DNA of 64,000 nucleotides from Variovorax flavidus (GCF_030317145.1 NZ_JASZYE010000005.1:62001-126000); one strand, 5' to 3'. Numbered from the stretch's first letter, positions 16,621 through 25,842 are shown. Program-made: numbers and translations. Notes: generated by a model not told the origin, from the letters alone.

Positions 16621-17289
16621 CTATTGATCGCCCGCAATACCCAACTCTGAAGCCATTCGGTGGACCATCGCCTTCAGGCTCGCCACCTCCGATTCGAGCC
16701 GCGCCACATTGGCCTTGAGTGCTGCGAGTTCACCCAGCGACACGTCGCCGTTGGCCTGCAGAGTGGGCACGGACGCATCCTCGGCCGGCGTTCCGCTCAG
16801 CAAGTGGGCCCAACGGCTTTCGCGCGAGCCGGGCAATCGGGGCAGCTTCAACACCAGTGCGCCCGCCGGCCGATTCGCCAACTCGTCGAGGAAAGCCTCG
16901 ACCGAGGAGATGTCGGCGAAGTTGTGCATGCGATCGGAAGCAATGCGCAACTCGCCGGCCGTCTGCGGACCACGCAGCATCAGCACCGTGAGCAGGATGA
17001 TCGACTGCGAGGGGATCCGCAGCACGCCGTCGATGTTGTGCGCGTACCGGAATGCCCGGCCACCACTCGTCTCCGTCACCAGGCTGTAGCCCTTGAGGCT
17101 GTCGATCGCGGCCTGTGCCTCGGCATCGGACACTTCGAGGATCGGATTGCGGCTCGTCTTCTGGTTGCAGCCCGCGACGACCGCGTTGAGCGTCAGCGGA
17201 TAGCTGTCAGGCACAGTGCGCTGCTTCTCGGCAAGGACGCCGAGCACGCGGGTTTCAAGGAGGGAAAGCGTAGGGAGCGGACTGGACAT
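16621..17289 (-). CDS. YceH family (DUF480) winged-helix protein
   Basis: 222 residues. Family signatures are LETRVLGVLAEKQRTVPDSYPL near the N-terminus, NQKTSRNP, and the second winged-helix part with LTVLMLRGPQTAGELR and RLPGSRESRW. A C-terminal coiled coil (about 190-215) with LKANVARLESEVASLK is also typical. The biochemical role of YceH is not established; the paired winged-helix domains suggest DNA or protein binding. The ATG at 17289 is preferred over a TTG at 17301. It is separate from HU, with about 170 bp between them. Confidence 0.85.
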   Translation of the reverse strand: MSSPLPTLSLLETRVLGVLAEKQRTVPDSYPLTLNAVVAGCNQKTSRNPILEVSDAEAQAAIDSLKGYSLVTETSGGRAFRYAHNIDGVLRIPSQSIILLTVLMLRGPQTAGELRIASDRMHNFADISSVEAFLDELANRPAGALVLKLPRLPGSRESRWAHLLSGTPAEDASVPTLQANGDVSLGELAALKANVARLESEVASLKAMVHRMASELGIAGDQ

Positions 17290-17346
17290 GGCTTGCAGCA
17301 AGTTGGATTCGCCATTGTCCCCGTTCGCCCCCAGCGGACAGCGGCT

Positions 17347-17910
17347 CTACTTCTTTCGTCCATAGGTCCCGGTGGTGGTGGACTTGCCGATGGCATTGGC
17401 GTTGACCACGAAGCCCGCCAACGAGGCCGTCGCATTCGGCGGCAACTCCAGCTTCTCGACCTTGAGGGCGTAGAGCGTCGCGTGATAGCGGTGTGGCTTG
17501 TCGCCGACGGGCGGACATGGGCCACCCCAGCCGGGAGCGCCGAAGTCGGTGTTGATCTGGCGTGCGCCTGCGGGGAGCTTGGCACCGTCGGCGGTGCCTG
17601 CGCCCTGGTCGAGCGAGGTCGTCGTGGCGGGGAGGTCGACGACGATCCAGTGCCAGAACCCGGCGCCGCCGGTGGGGGCGTCGGGGTCGTGGACCATGAG
17701 CGCGAAGCTCTTCGTGCCGGGCGGTGCATTGCTCCAGCGCAGGGTTGGGGAGACGTTGTCGCCGGTGCAGCCGAAGCCTTTGAAGACGAACTTGTTGTCG
17801 ATCGGGCGGCCGTCGTGCAGGTCGGGGCTGGTCACGCGGAAGCCTTCGGCGTGGGCTGCCAAGGTCGCGAGGCTGAGAGCCAATGCGGCGCTGCAATATC
17901 GGATGTGCAT
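17347..17910 (-). CDS. Exported YbhB/YbcL (PEBP) family protein
   Basis: 187 residues with a Sec signal peptide (about 1-21, ending AHAEG). The mature part is a phosphatidylethanolamine-binding/Raf-kinase-inhibitor-like fold. It has the ligand-pocket motif MVHDPDAPTGGAGFWHWIV, GFGCTGDNVSP ahead of it, and YGGPCPP-like GWGGPCPPVGDKPHRY. Bacterial members are periplasmic or cytoplasmic proteins without a settled function. The ATG at 17910 gives the signal peptide and has GAGGGGG upstream; a longer frame to 17985 was not used. Confidence 0.88.
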   Translation of the reverse strand: MHIRYCSAALALSLATLAAHAEGFRVTSPDLHDGRPIDNKFVFKGFGCTGDNVSPTLRWSNAPPGTKSFALMVHDPDAPTGGAGFWHWIVVDLPATTTSLDQGAGTADGAKLPAGARQINTDFGAPGWGGPCPPVGDKPHRYHATLYALKVEKLELPPNATASLAGFVVNANAIGKSTTTGTYGRKK

Positions 17911-18092
17911 GGAGCGATCCCCCTCTTGTTGACGGAGGGTCATTAAATCCCGAAGCGTTCGGCTAGGGAAGTCTTGCTTGGGCAAGAGTGGCGTACCGGG
18001 GAGACGCTCTCCAACGCCGCGTCAATTGGCGCGACTGGACGCTGCTAGCCTGGGAGTGTAGGGTTCACCCTTTCGAAATCGAGGAGCCCTTC

Positions 18093-18482
18093 GTGCGAGC
18101 TACGCAGCAAATGAGCATCACTCCGTCGAACGACGTGGCGGACGTTGTGAGGGGCAAGGCGCAACGCGTTCTTTGTTCAATCGTCGGCACGTTTGCCATC
18201 TGGACACTGGTGGCCTGCCAGAATCCGACGCCAAGTCCGTCGATCGGTGTCGGCAATCCCTATCCAGTCAGTAGCTACGTTTGCGATGGGACACGCCTGG
18301 CTGTGCGCTTGATGGGAGAAAGTGCCTCGGTCTCCGTTGACGGAGCGGCCGCCATCGATCTTCCCGCGATCGGAAAGTCGGGGACCACGTTCTCGAACGG
18401 ACGCCAAACGATGACCATCGATCAGGGCCGCACGTCGTGGGCCGTGGGGCGCGCCGCGCCGGTTTCGTGCACTGGCGGCTAG
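18093..18482 (+). CDS. MliC-like lipoprotein (putative lysozyme inhibitor)
   Basis: About 129 residues. A long polar N-region leads to a hydrophobic stretch and the lipobox LVAC, so the product should be lipid-anchored. After it comes a short domain with the MliC pattern: YVCDGTRLAVRL, a central V.G...LP, then SGTTFSNGRQTMTID and a C-terminal SC. The two Cys fit the family's disulfide. MliC proteins inhibit c-type lysozyme at the cell surface. The start is taken as GTG at 18093, six bases after GAGGAG; the ATG at 18111 is an alternative. Assignment is by pattern only. Confidence 0.6.
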   Translation: MRATQQMSITPSNDVADVVRGKAQRVLCSIVGTFAIWTLVACQNPTPSPSIGVGNPYPVSSYVCDGTRLAVRLMGESASVSVDGAAAIDLPAIGKSGTTFSNGRQTMTIDQGRTSWAVGRAAPVSCTGG

Positions 18483-18541
18483 AAGTCGTCGCCCGGCATG
18501 CGGCTGGGTCTCACGCAGCGTCGATGAGAGACATCGATAGC

Positions 18542-18629
18542 TGGCGGAGAGTGTGAGATTCGAACTCACGGACGGTTGCCCGTCGGCAGTTTTCAAGACT
18601 GCTGGTTTAAACCACTCACCCAACTCTCC
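18542..18629 (-). tRNA. tRNA-Ser (anticodon UGA)
   Basis: On the minus strand a GGAGAGT/ACTCTCC acceptor stem, a TTCGAATC T-loop and a long variable arm typical of tRNA-Ser are visible. The anticodon loop is CTTGAAA, giving UGA. The CCA end is encoded. Length is 88 nt with GCCA. Confidence 0.97.
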
Positions 18630-18667
18630 TGGGCTGCCTCCACGCGCGTGGAGGCAGGGTCGCGATT

Positions 18668-19354
18668 TTAGTCGCTGCTCGGGGCCGGCTTTTCGGACGC
18701 GCCGGCAGACGCAGGCGTCCAGCCTCGCATCACCAGATCGACGATGCCTTCCGCCCATGCGCGGCGCTCTTCCGGACCGGCCAGCGGCTTCGAAATAAAG
18801 AAGCGCACGCCGCCAAACGCCAGAGTCGACAGCTGCACCGCTGCCAGTTCGGGCGACGGTAAATGCAAGGTTCCCGCCTTGTGCGCCTCCGCCAGGTACT
18901 CCACGACGGGCGCAAGCACATAGCTGTTTTCCGCATACAGCGACTTGGCCAGCTCCGGAAAGCGCACGGCTTCGGCGATCACGAGGCGCAGCAGCGCAAG
19001 CGTCTTGGGCTCGGTGGCGCTCTGGTACATGCGGTCGACCAGGTCGAGCAGCACCTGCCGTTCGTCAGCGTCCTGTTGCACCAGGGTCGCCTGCATCGTC
19101 TCGCGGGCACTGCTCACTGCGCGGTGCACCACCTCGCGGAACAGCGCTTCCTTGTTGTCGAACTGGCGGTAGATGGTGATCTTGGCAACGCCCGCCTCGC
19201 GCGCGATGGCCTCGATGCTGGTCGCGGCGTAGCCCTTGTCCAGGAAAGACTCCAGCGCCGCGGCAAGAAAGGACTCGCGCAGGGCAATGGCCTGCTCCGG
19301 GCTCGGTCGGCCGCGCGAACGGCGTTTGGTCTCTGCAGATTCGAGGTTTTCCAT
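18668..19354 (-). CDS. TetR/AcrR family transcriptional regulator
   Basis: 228 residues. The N-terminal helix-turn-helix (about 28-75) has the TetR pattern TSIEAIAREAGVAKITIYRQFDNKEALF. The helical C-terminal half is ligand-binding and not conserved enough to name an effector; it contains a segment resembling the AefR/TetR C-terminal type. It begins 15 bp after hemW on the same strand and may be co-transcribed with it. No divergent efflux gene, the usual target, is next to it. Confidence 0.87.
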   Translation of the reverse strand: MENLESAETKRRSRGRPSPEQAIALRESFLAAALESFLDKGYAATSIEAIAREAGVAKITIYRQFDNKEALFREVVHRAVSSARETMQATLVQQDADERQVLLDLVDRMYQSATEPKTLALLRLVIAEAVRFPELAKSLYAENSYVLAPVVEYLAEAHKAGTLHLPSPELAAVQLSTLAFGGVRFFISKPLAGPEERRAWAEGIVDLVMRGWTPASAGASEKPAPSSD

Positions 19355-19369
19355 GGCAGTTGAAGTTGC

Positions 19370-20626
19370 TCAGGTGTCCGGTAGGAAGATGGTCTGCAGG
19401 TCGCTCAGGAAATCGTACCCCCGCGGCGTCGGCCAGACGCGCGAAAGATCCCGTTCGATCAATCCCTTGCGCTCGGCCTCTTCGAGGCCGCGCTGGATGG
19501 AGGTGATGGCAAGGCCGGTCCGCTCGCCGAACTGCGCCAGCGTGAAGCCGTCCTTCAAGCGCAGGGCATTGAGCATGAACTCGAAGGGCAACGCGGCCAT
19601 AGCGACATCGTCGCTTTGCGCAACAGCCCGCATGGCGATGGCGTTGTCCATATAGAGACGCGGCTCCCGAAAGCGAACCTGCCGCACGATGCGGTGCGCA
19701 AAGCTCAGCTTGCTGTGCGCACCGGCGCCGATGCCGAGGTAGTCGCCGAACTCCCAGTAGTTCAGATTGTGCGCGCATTGATGACCGGCGCGGGCGTAGG
19801 CCGAAATCTCGTAGCGTCCGAGGCCGTGCCCGGCTGTGCGTTCCGTGATGCGGTCCAGCATGGCGTAGGCCGTGTCGTCCTCGGGCACCACCGGCGGGAA
19901 CTTGGCGAAATAGGTGTTGGGCTCGATCGTGAGGTGGTAGACCGACAGATGCGGCGGCGCCAGCGCCAAGGCCTGGTCCAGGTCCGTATCCAGTCCTTCC
20001 AGCGTCTGGCCGGGGAGCGCGTACATCAGGTCGAGGTTGAAGGTGTCGAAGGCGACCGCCGCCTCCTCCACTGCAGCGATGGCCTGCGCGCGATCGTGCA
20101 CGCGGCCGAGGGCCTTCAGGTGCTCATCGCTGAAGCTCTGGACGCCTACAGACAGCCGCGTGACGCCAGCCGCCCTGTAGGCACGGAATCGGTCGCGCTC
20201 GAAGGTGCCGGGGTTGGCCTCCAGCGTGATCTCGCAATCGGGCGCCAGCTTGAGCCGCGCGCGGAGGTCGCCGATGAGGCGGTCGATGGACGCCGGCGAA
20301 AAGAGGCTCGGCGTACCGCCGCCGATGAAGATCGTGTGCACGGTGCGGCCCCAGACCAGGGGGAGCGCGGCGTCGAGGTCGGCCACCAGTGCGTCGAGAT
20401 AACGTTGCTCGGGCAACGCGTCGTCGCTGTTTCGCCATTCGTGCGAATTGAAGTCACAGTACGGGCACTTGCGCAGGCACCATGGGAGATGGACGTACAG
20501 CGACAGCGGCGGCAGCGCCGACAACTGCAAGGGCCCGGGTCGCATCAGGTGAAGCGCATCGTTCGCACCGGCCGCGCCGTCGGAAGGCTCCTCGGCGTTG
20601 GCGGAGATCGGAATGACGACGCTCAC
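19370..20626 (-). CDS. hemW: Radical SAM haem chaperone HemW
   Basis: 418 residues. The radical-SAM cluster motif is CLRKCPYC preceded by LYVHLPWC, giving the CxxxCxxC arrangement of HemW. GGGTPSLF, the following E.NPGT and the C-terminal HemN-C domain with a winged helix are also present. The family was long annotated as oxygen-independent coproporphyrinogen III oxidase; HemW proper binds haem and inserts it into respiratory enzymes. The GTG at 20626 overlaps the rdgB stop by 4 bp (GTGA), so it is read by coupling with rdgB. The frame remains open upstream inside rdgB. Confidence 0.9.
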   Translation of the reverse strand: MSVVIPISANAEEPSDGAAGANDALHLMRPGPLQLSALPPLSLYVHLPWCLRKCPYCDFNSHEWRNSDDALPEQRYLDALVADLDAALPLVWGRTVHTIFIGGGTPSLFSPASIDRLIGDLRARLKLAPDCEITLEANPGTFERDRFRAYRAAGVTRLSVGVQSFSDEHLKALGRVHDRAQAIAAVEEAAVAFDTFNLDLMYALPGQTLEGLDTDLDQALALAPPHLSVYHLTIEPNTYFAKFPPVVPEDDTAYAMLDRITERTAGHGLGRYEISAYARAGHQCAHNLNYWEFGDYLGIGAGAHSKLSFAHRIVRQVRFREPRLYMDNAIAMRAVAQSDDVAMAALPFEFMLNALRLKDGFTLAQFGERTGLAITSIQRGLEEAERKGLIERDLSRVWPTPRGYDFLSDLQTIFLPDT

Positions 20627-21222
20627 GACCAGCGCTCGCGCATCAGGGCCAGCATCGCGCGCGCCGCCTGGCCGCGATGGCTGTTGGCGTTCTTCACATC
20701 GGCGGGCAGTTGGGCAAAGGTCTTGCCGAACTGTGGCAGGAACATCACCGGGTCGAAGCCGAAGCCGTTGTCTCCCACGGGCTCGCGTGCAATCTCGCCA
20801 GCCACCCGGCCCACTGCGATCAACGGCTCCGGGTCGTCGGCGCTGCGCAGCGCCACCAGGGTGCTGACCAAGGCCGCGCGACGATCGGTCTTCGACGCCA
20901 ACTGCTCCAGCAGCGCACGGACGTTGTTCGCATCGCCCTTCTCGTAGCCGAATTGCGTGGCGTAGTACGCCGTGTCGACACCGGGAAGCCCACCAAAGGC
21001 TTCGACGCACAGCCCGGCATCGTCCGCGATGGCGGGCAGCCCCGTGGCGGCCGAAGCATGGCGCGCCTTGGCCAGGGCGTTCTCGACGAAGGTGCGATGC
21101 GGCTCCTCGGCCTCGCCGACGCCCAGTTCGGATTGGCGCACGAGCGTCACGTCGAGCGGCGCGAGCAGGGCCTGAAGCTCGGCGAGTTTCCCTTGGTTGT
21201 TGGAGGCCAGGACCAGTTTCAT
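20623..21222 (-). CDS. rdgB: dITP/XTP pyrophosphatase
   Basis: 199 residues, Ham1/RdgB family. It removes non-canonical purine triphosphates (dITP, XTP) from the pool. Motifs: LASNNQGKLAEL at the start, ADDAGLCVEAFGG.PGV with the catalytic Asp, GFGFDPVMF and the closing S.RG.A. The ATG at 21222 is preferred over a TTG two codons upstream. It lies between rph and hemW, a standard order in beta-proteobacteria. Confidence 0.95.
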   Translation of the reverse strand: MKLVLASNNQGKLAELQALLAPLDVTLVRQSELGVGEAEEPHRTFVENALAKARHASAATGLPAIADDAGLCVEAFGGLPGVDTAYYATQFGYEKGDANNVRALLEQLASKTDRRAALVSTLVALRSADDPEPLIAVGRVAGEIAREPVGDNGFGFDPVMFLPQFGKTFAQLPADVKNANSHRGQAARAMLALMRERWS

Positions 21223-21257
21223 CGTCAACTTGCGCAGATGCGCGTCTTCTCTAGTCT

Positions 21258-21986
21258 TCAGCTCGAAAGCGCCCGCGTTTGCAGGGCGGTCAGTTCGGTG
21301 ATGCCCTTCTCGGCCAGCGCCAGCAGTGCATTCATTTCTTCGCGCGAGAAGGCCGCGCCTTCTGCCGTGCCTTGAACTTCGACGAAATGGCCGGCACCGG
21401 TCATCACCACGTTCATGTCGGTATCGCAGGCCGAGTCTTCGGTGTATTCGAGATCAAGAAGCGGCGTGCCCTGCACGATACCGACCGAAATGGCTGCCAC
21501 GTGACCGCGGATGGGCGACGCGGGAATCTTGCCTTGCGCGAGCAGCTTGTTGACTGCGTCCTGCGCGGCGACGAAGGCGCCCGTGATGGCCGCCGTGCGC
21601 GTGCCGCCATCGGCCTGCAGCACGTCGCAGTCGAGATGGATGGTGCGCTCGCCCAGCGCCGCGAGATCGAACACCGCACGCATCGAGCGCCCGATAAGAC
21701 GCTGGATTTCCTGCGTGCGGCCGCTTTGCTTGCCGCGGGCCGCCTCGCGATCGCTGCGGGTGTGCGTGGCGCGCGGGAGCATGCCGTATTCGGCCGTGAC
21801 CCAGCCTTCGCCGCTGCCGCGCTTGTGCGGTGGCACCTTTTCCTCGACCGAGGCGGTGCAGAGCACTCGCGTCTGGCCGAACTCGATCAGCACCGAGCCC
21901 TCTGCATGGATGGTGAAGCCCCGGGTGATGCGCACCGGGCGCAACTGATCGGCGGCGCGGCCGCCGCTTCGTACGAAAACTGTCAT
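21258..21986 (-). CDS. rph: Ribonuclease PH
   Basis: 242 residues, full length. A phosphorolytic 3'-5' exoribonuclease that trims tRNA 3' ends. It has R.P..ITR, the phosphate-binding GRTQEIQRLIGRS, the LDCDVLQADGGTRTAAI signature and DLEYTEDSACDTDMN with the catalytic Asp residues. Unlike the broken E. coli K-12 copy, the C-terminus is complete. It sits 36 bp upstream of rdgB and 29 bp downstream of the PP2C gene. Confidence 0.97.
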   Translation of the reverse strand: MTVFVRSGGRAADQLRPVRITRGFTIHAEGSVLIEFGQTRVLCTASVEEKVPPHKRGSGEGWVTAEYGMLPRATHTRSDREAARGKQSGRTQEIQRLIGRSMRAVFDLAALGERTIHLDCDVLQADGGTRTAAITGAFVAAQDAVNKLLAQGKIPASPIRGHVAAISVGIVQGTPLLDLEYTEDSACDTDMNVVMTGAGHFVEVQGTAEGAAFSREEMNALLALAEKGITELTALQTRALSS

Positions 21987-22015
21987 GGTGAGGAAACGGA
22001 AAAAATGAAGAAAAA

Positions 22016-22921
22016 CTAGCCCTTGCGGGCAGCGGAGCGCTTGATGGCTTCGTTGATCTCGGCGATCGAACGCTCGATGGCGTCTTCGTCGAGGTCGTCG
22101 AGTTCGCTGTCCGAAGGCATGCCGGCCTGAATGGTCGAGGCGAACACGCCGTCACTGATGCTGTCGGTGGAGACACCGCGCTTCTGCCCCGGCTCGTCGG
22201 GCGTTTCCCATTCCAGCGCGATCAGCGTCACGTTGTCGCTGTGGGTGCCGCCGTTGCGCAGCGCCATCTCGGCGAGGTCTGGAGCGGAGTCGGAAACGGG
22301 TTTGCCGGAGGAGAGGATGTGCACGATCACGCTGTCGTCCAGCACGCCCCAGACGCCGTCCGAGCACAGCATGATGCGGTCGCCGCGCTGCAATTGAAGC
22401 GGCGCCGACACGTCGAACAAGGGCGGCGTGGGCGAGCCCAGGCACGTCAGCAGCAGGTTGCGATTGACCGGCTCGGGCCCCGCATTAGCGCGCGGCCGCT
22501 CGGCGTGCGAATGGTCGCGGGTGCGGGTGAGCAGTTCGCCATCGCGCACCACGTACAGGCGCGAATCGCCGCAGTGGATCCACGTTGCCGTCGTACCCTG
22601 GATGACGGCCGCCACCACGGTCGTGCGCGGCGTGTCGAGCATGCCCTTGTTGCCCGCGTACCGCATGATCTGCTGGTGAGCCGACATGACCGCTGCCGTC
22701 AGAAAGGCCTTGACGTCCTTGACGATGGGGCGGGCTTCCCGCTGGTAGAGCGCTGCAATGGTCTGCAATGCCAGTTGGGCCGCCACTTCGCCTTCGGGAT
22801 GCCCGCCCATGCCGTCGGCCAGCACGAACAACCCCGATTCACGCGTGTAGCAATAACCCATGCGATCTTCGTTCTTGAGGCGGCCGCCCTTGCGGCTGAC
22901 TTGGAATACAGAAAACTTCAT
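22016..22921 (-). CDS. PP2C-family Ser/Thr protein phosphatase
   Basis: 301 residues. PPM/PP2C metal-binding motifs are all present: NEDRMGY, LADGMGGHPEGE, HCGDSRLY, MLCSDGVWG and THSDNVTLIAL. The core occupies about 1-240 and an acidic helical tail of 60 residues follows. Its ATG overlaps the stop of the Ser/Thr kinase gene by 4 bp, so the pair is co-translated and most likely acts on the same substrates, as in other Stk/Stp pairs. Cytoplasmic; no signal or membrane segment. Confidence 0.93.
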   Translation of the reverse strand: MKFSVFQVSRKGGRLKNEDRMGYCYTRESGLFVLADGMGGHPEGEVAAQLALQTIAALYQREARPIVKDVKAFLTAAVMSAHQQIMRYAGNKGMLDTPRTTVVAAVIQGTTATWIHCGDSRLYVVRDGELLTRTRDHSHAERPRANAGPEPVNRNLLLTCLGSPTPPLFDVSAPLQLQRGDRIMLCSDGVWGVLDDSVIVHILSSGKPVSDSAPDLAEMALRNGGTHSDNVTLIALEWETPDEPGQKRGVSTDSISDGVFASTIQAGMPSDSELDDLDEDAIERSIAEINEAIKRSAARKG

Positions 22922-23925
22922 GCCGGGCGTGTGGTCGGCGCTGCCGCCTTGGGCAGCCCCTTCTTTTCAAATGAGCGCATGTTGTCGATCGAAAGTCGGA
23001 CTTTCTCGCCGACGGTGAGCTTGGTGTAGCGGCGTTCGCCCTCGCGGCTGAGTTCCTTCTGCAGGGCGAACACCGATTGCGGGCGCGACAGCGGATCGAG
23101 CGACATGCACCACTCGACCACTTCGATCAGGTTGTCCGAGTAGATGCCGCGCAGGCGCGAGAGCGACAGGCCGAGGCGGTCCTTCTCGATGCGCTGCGGT
23201 GCATCGTTTGGGGGATAACCCTGCATGCAGGCGTAGATGCAGGCGCCGATGGCGTAGATGTCGGTCCACGGCCCCATCGACGAATCGCGGCGGTACATCT
23301 CGGGCGCGGCAAAGCCGGGCGTGTACATCGGGCGGATGAAGTTGCCTTCCTTGGAGAGCACTTCGCGCGCGGCACCGAAGTCGATCATGACGGCGCGGTC
23401 GTCGTCGGTCACGAAGATGTTGGCCGGCTTGATGTCCAGGTGGAGCATCTTGTGCTGGTGCACGATGCGCAAGCCGCGCAGGATCTCGTCGAACAGGGAG
23501 CGGATCGTCGACTCGCGGAATACTTTCTGCTTCTTCAGGTCGCGCGCGGTGACGATGAAATCCTGCAGGGTGGCCCCTTCCAGGTAGTTCATGACCATGT
23601 AGACGGTCTCGTTCTCGCGGAAGAAATTGAGCACGCTCACCACGGAGGCATGCGAGATCTGCGCGAGCGATCGCCCTTCCTCGAAGAAGCTCTTCAGGCC
23701 CAGGCGGTAGAGCGAAAGTTTCTCGGGCGGCACCTGCGGCGCCAGTTCGCCGGTGCCGCGTGTCGCCAGCGACGACGGAAGGTATTCCTTGATGGCGACC
23801 TGCTGGCCGCTCTGGTCGACGGCGAGGTAGACGACGCCGAAACCACCGGCGGAAAGCCGCCGCACGACGCGATAGCCGCCAATGACCGTATCAGGCAGCA
23901 GGGGCGAAGGTTTGACCTTTGACAT
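22918..23925 (-). CDS. Hanks-type Ser/Thr protein kinase
   Basis: 335 residues. The glycine loop is LSAGGFGVVYLA, the ATP-binding Lys is at about 46 in VAIKEY, the catalytic loop is LHLDIKPANIFV (HLD instead of HRD) and the activation segment starts IDFGAARE, with GFAAPEMY at its end. No membrane helix or PASTA repeat is present, so it is a soluble kinase. The ATG at 23925 starts the conserved part and is divergent from yicC, with about 90 bp between them. It is coupled to the PP2C gene. Confidence 0.93.
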   Translation of the reverse strand: MSKVKPSPLLPDTVIGGYRVVRRLSAGGFGVVYLAVDQSGQQVAIKEYLPSSLATRGTGELAPQVPPEKLSLYRLGLKSFFEEGRSLAQISHASVVSVLNFFRENETVYMVMNYLEGATLQDFIVTARDLKKQKVFRESTIRSLFDEILRGLRIVHQHKMLHLDIKPANIFVTDDDRAVMIDFGAAREVLSKEGNFIRPMYTPGFAAPEMYRRDSSMGPWTDIYAIGACIYACMQGYPPNDAPQRIEKDRLGLSLSRLRGIYSDNLIEVVEWCMSLDPLSRPQSVFALQKELSREGERRYTKLTVGEKVRLSIDNMRSFEKKGLPKAAAPTTRPA

Positions 23926-24014
23926 AATCCGGGAGTTTCGCCCGAAGGCGATGGTGCGGCAAGCGAACGCTGTGCCGACGCCACGGTGCGAACAACAAAT
24001 CACAGTGAGGCGCA

Positions 24015-24929
24015 ATGCCAGTTTACAGCATGACCGGCTATGCCAGCGGCCAAAGCGGCCCCGCAGGCAGCCACTCCGAAGCCGAAGCGCGGCCCCACGC
24101 CGCAGCCCGGCTCGGGGTCGAAATCCGCTCGGTCAACAGCCGATTTCTCGACCTGACTTTCAAGCTGCCCGAGGAACTGCGCCAGCACGAACCGGCGCTG
24201 CGCGAATTGCTCACGGGGCGGCTCAAGCGCGGCAAGGTCGAGGTGCGGGCGGCGATCGAGAACACCTCCAACGCCGGCATCGGCGAGCCGTCGGCCAAGC
24301 TGCTGCAACGGCTCAACGGCCTGCAGGACAGCGTCAAGGCCTGGCTTCCGACCGCACGCGAACTCAGCGTTGCTGACGTGCTACGGCTCGCCGCCGGCGA
24401 CACCGCGACCAAGGGCGATTGGGGCCCCGATCTGACCGAAGTCACCGAAAAGGCCCTCAAGGCCCTGCTTTCTGCGCGCGAACGCGAAGGCGCGCGCCTC
24501 GCCAAGATGCTGCAGGACCACCTGACGCAGTTGCGGGCGCTCGCGACCCAGGCGTTGCCGCTGGTCCCCCAGCTCGTGGAACAGCAGCGCACGCGCTTTC
24601 TCGAGCGCTGGCAGGAAGCCATGGGCCTGAGCGGCGGCACGCTGCCGGAAGCGGCGCAGGATCGCGCCCTCACGGAGGCAACGGCCTTCGCCATCCGCAT
24701 CGACGTCGCCGAGGAACTCACGCGCCTGAACTCGCATCTGGACGAAATCGAGCGTCTCGTGAAAAAGGGCGGCGAGATCGGCAAGCGGCTGGATTTCCTG
24801 ATTCAGGAGCTCCATCGCGAGGCCAACACCCTGGGCTCGAAATCGGCAACGCTCGAACTGACGCGCATCGGCGTCGACATGAAGGTGCTGATCGAGCAGA
24901 TGCGCGAGCAAGTCCAGAACATCGAATAG
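24015..24929 (+). CDS. yicC: YicC-family endoribonuclease-like protein
   Basis: 304 residues. It opens with the family signature YSMTGYAS and contains LEIRSVNSR-like VEIRSVNSRFLDL, the GKRLDFLIQELHREANTLGSKS segment and a C-terminal VLIEQMREQVQNIE. YicC/YloC proteins have recently been linked to RNA cleavage and turnover of small RNAs. GTGAGG lies upstream. It precedes gmk by 11 bp, a common pairing. Confidence 0.93.
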   Translation: MPVYSMTGYASGQSGPAGSHSEAEARPHAAARLGVEIRSVNSRFLDLTFKLPEELRQHEPALRELLTGRLKRGKVEVRAAIENTSNAGIGEPSAKLLQRLNGLQDSVKAWLPTARELSVADVLRLAAGDTATKGDWGPDLTEVTEKALKALLSAREREGARLAKMLQDHLTQLRALATQALPLVPQLVEQQRTRFLERWQEAMGLSGGTLPEAAQDRALTEATAFAIRIDVAEELTRLNSHLDEIERLVKKGGEIGKRLDFLIQELHREANTLGSKSATLELTRIGVDMKVLIEQMREQVQNIE

Positions 24930-24940
24930 AGAAGCAGCGA

Positions 24941-25561
24941 ATGGACTACCCCGGCAATATCTTCGTGGTCGCGGCGCCCAGCGGCGCCGGCAAATCGAGC
25001 CTGGTCAAGGCCCTGATGGAACTCGACTCCGCCGTGCAACCCTCGGTTTCGCACACCACCCGCCCGCCCCGCGGCCAGGAAAAGCACGGTCGCGAATACT
25101 TTTTTGCGTCCCACTCAGAGTTCGACTCGATGGTGGCGGCCGACGCCTTCGTCGAATGGGCGCACGTGCACGGCCAGCGCTACGGCACGTCCAAGAAGGC
25201 GATCGAGGAGCGCATCGCCCAAGGGGCGGACGTCATCCTTGAAATCGACTTTCAAGGCGCACTCCAGATCCGAAAGACCTTTACGAATGCAGTGATGATC
25301 TTCATCCTGCCGCCCAGCTGGGAAGAGCTGCGTTCCCGGCTCGAACGCCGCGGGGAAGACAGCGCCGCGATCATCGAATTGAGGCTGCGAAACGCCGCCG
25401 AAGAGATGGCCCGCGCCAGCGAATTCGACTTCGTTATAATCAATGAGGTATTTGAGCGCGCGCTTTTCGACTTGAAGGCGATAGTCCACGCTCAGCGGCT
25501 CCGCTACTCCGCACAGCGCCGTGCGCGTGCAAGCACCTTTGCCGCGCTGAACATCCCCTGA
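24941..25561 (+). CDS. gmk: Guanylate kinase
   Basis: 206 residues. Phosphorylates GMP to GDP. The P-loop is APSGAGKSSLV (about 12-22), GMP-binding residues are in SHTTRPPRGQEKHGREYFF, and EIDFQGALQIRK is the Walker-B-like segment. Length is normal. It heads the gmk-rpoZ-spoT group, a conserved order that links guanine nucleotide supply to (p)ppGpp metabolism. Confidence 0.97.
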   Translation: MDYPGNIFVVAAPSGAGKSSLVKALMELDSAVQPSVSHTTRPPRGQEKHGREYFFASHSEFDSMVAADAFVEWAHVHGQRYGTSKKAIEERIAQGADVILEIDFQGALQIRKTFTNAVMIFILPPSWEELRSRLERRGEDSAAIIELRLRNAAEEMARASEFDFVIINEVFERALFDLKAIVHAQRLRYSAQRRARASTFAALNIP

Positions 25562-25590
25562 TCCGCCCACCCCACCGCCGAAAGATCCTC

Positions 25591-25794
25591 ATGGCCCGCA
25601 TCACCGTCGAAGATTGCCTGCAACACATTCCGAACCGCTTCCAGCTCGTGCTTGCCGCCACCTACCGTGCGCGCATGCTGAGCCAGGGCCACGCTCCCAA
25701 GATCGAGAGCAAGAACAAGCCGGGCGTGACCGCCCTGCGCGAAATCGCCGAAGGCAAGATCGGCCTTGAAATGCTGAAGAAGGTTCCCGGCTAA
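25591..25794 (+). CDS. rpoZ: RNA polymerase omega subunit
   Basis: 67 residues. The sequence MARITVEDCLQHIPNRFQLV followed by the A..RA..L segment and NKPGVTALREIAEGKI is classic omega. It helps assemble RNA polymerase and, in proteobacteria, forms part of the ppGpp-binding site 1. It lies 29 bp after gmk and is closed by a clear terminator before spoT. Confidence 0.97.
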   Translation: MARITVEDCLQHIPNRFQLVLAATYRARMLSQGHAPKIESKNKPGVTALREIAEGKIGLEMLKKVPG

Positions 25795-25818
25795 GTTGAT
25801 GCTCACATGCAACAAGGA

Positions 25819-25842
25819 AGCACCGTACGCGGTGCTTTTTTT
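25819..25842 (+). terminator. Rho-independent terminator after rpoZ
   Basis: Stem AGCACCG / CGGTGCT (7 bp), loop TACG, then seven T. It lies 25 bp past the rpoZ stop and 45 bp before the spoT ATG, so spoT needs its own promoter or read-through. Confidence 0.92.
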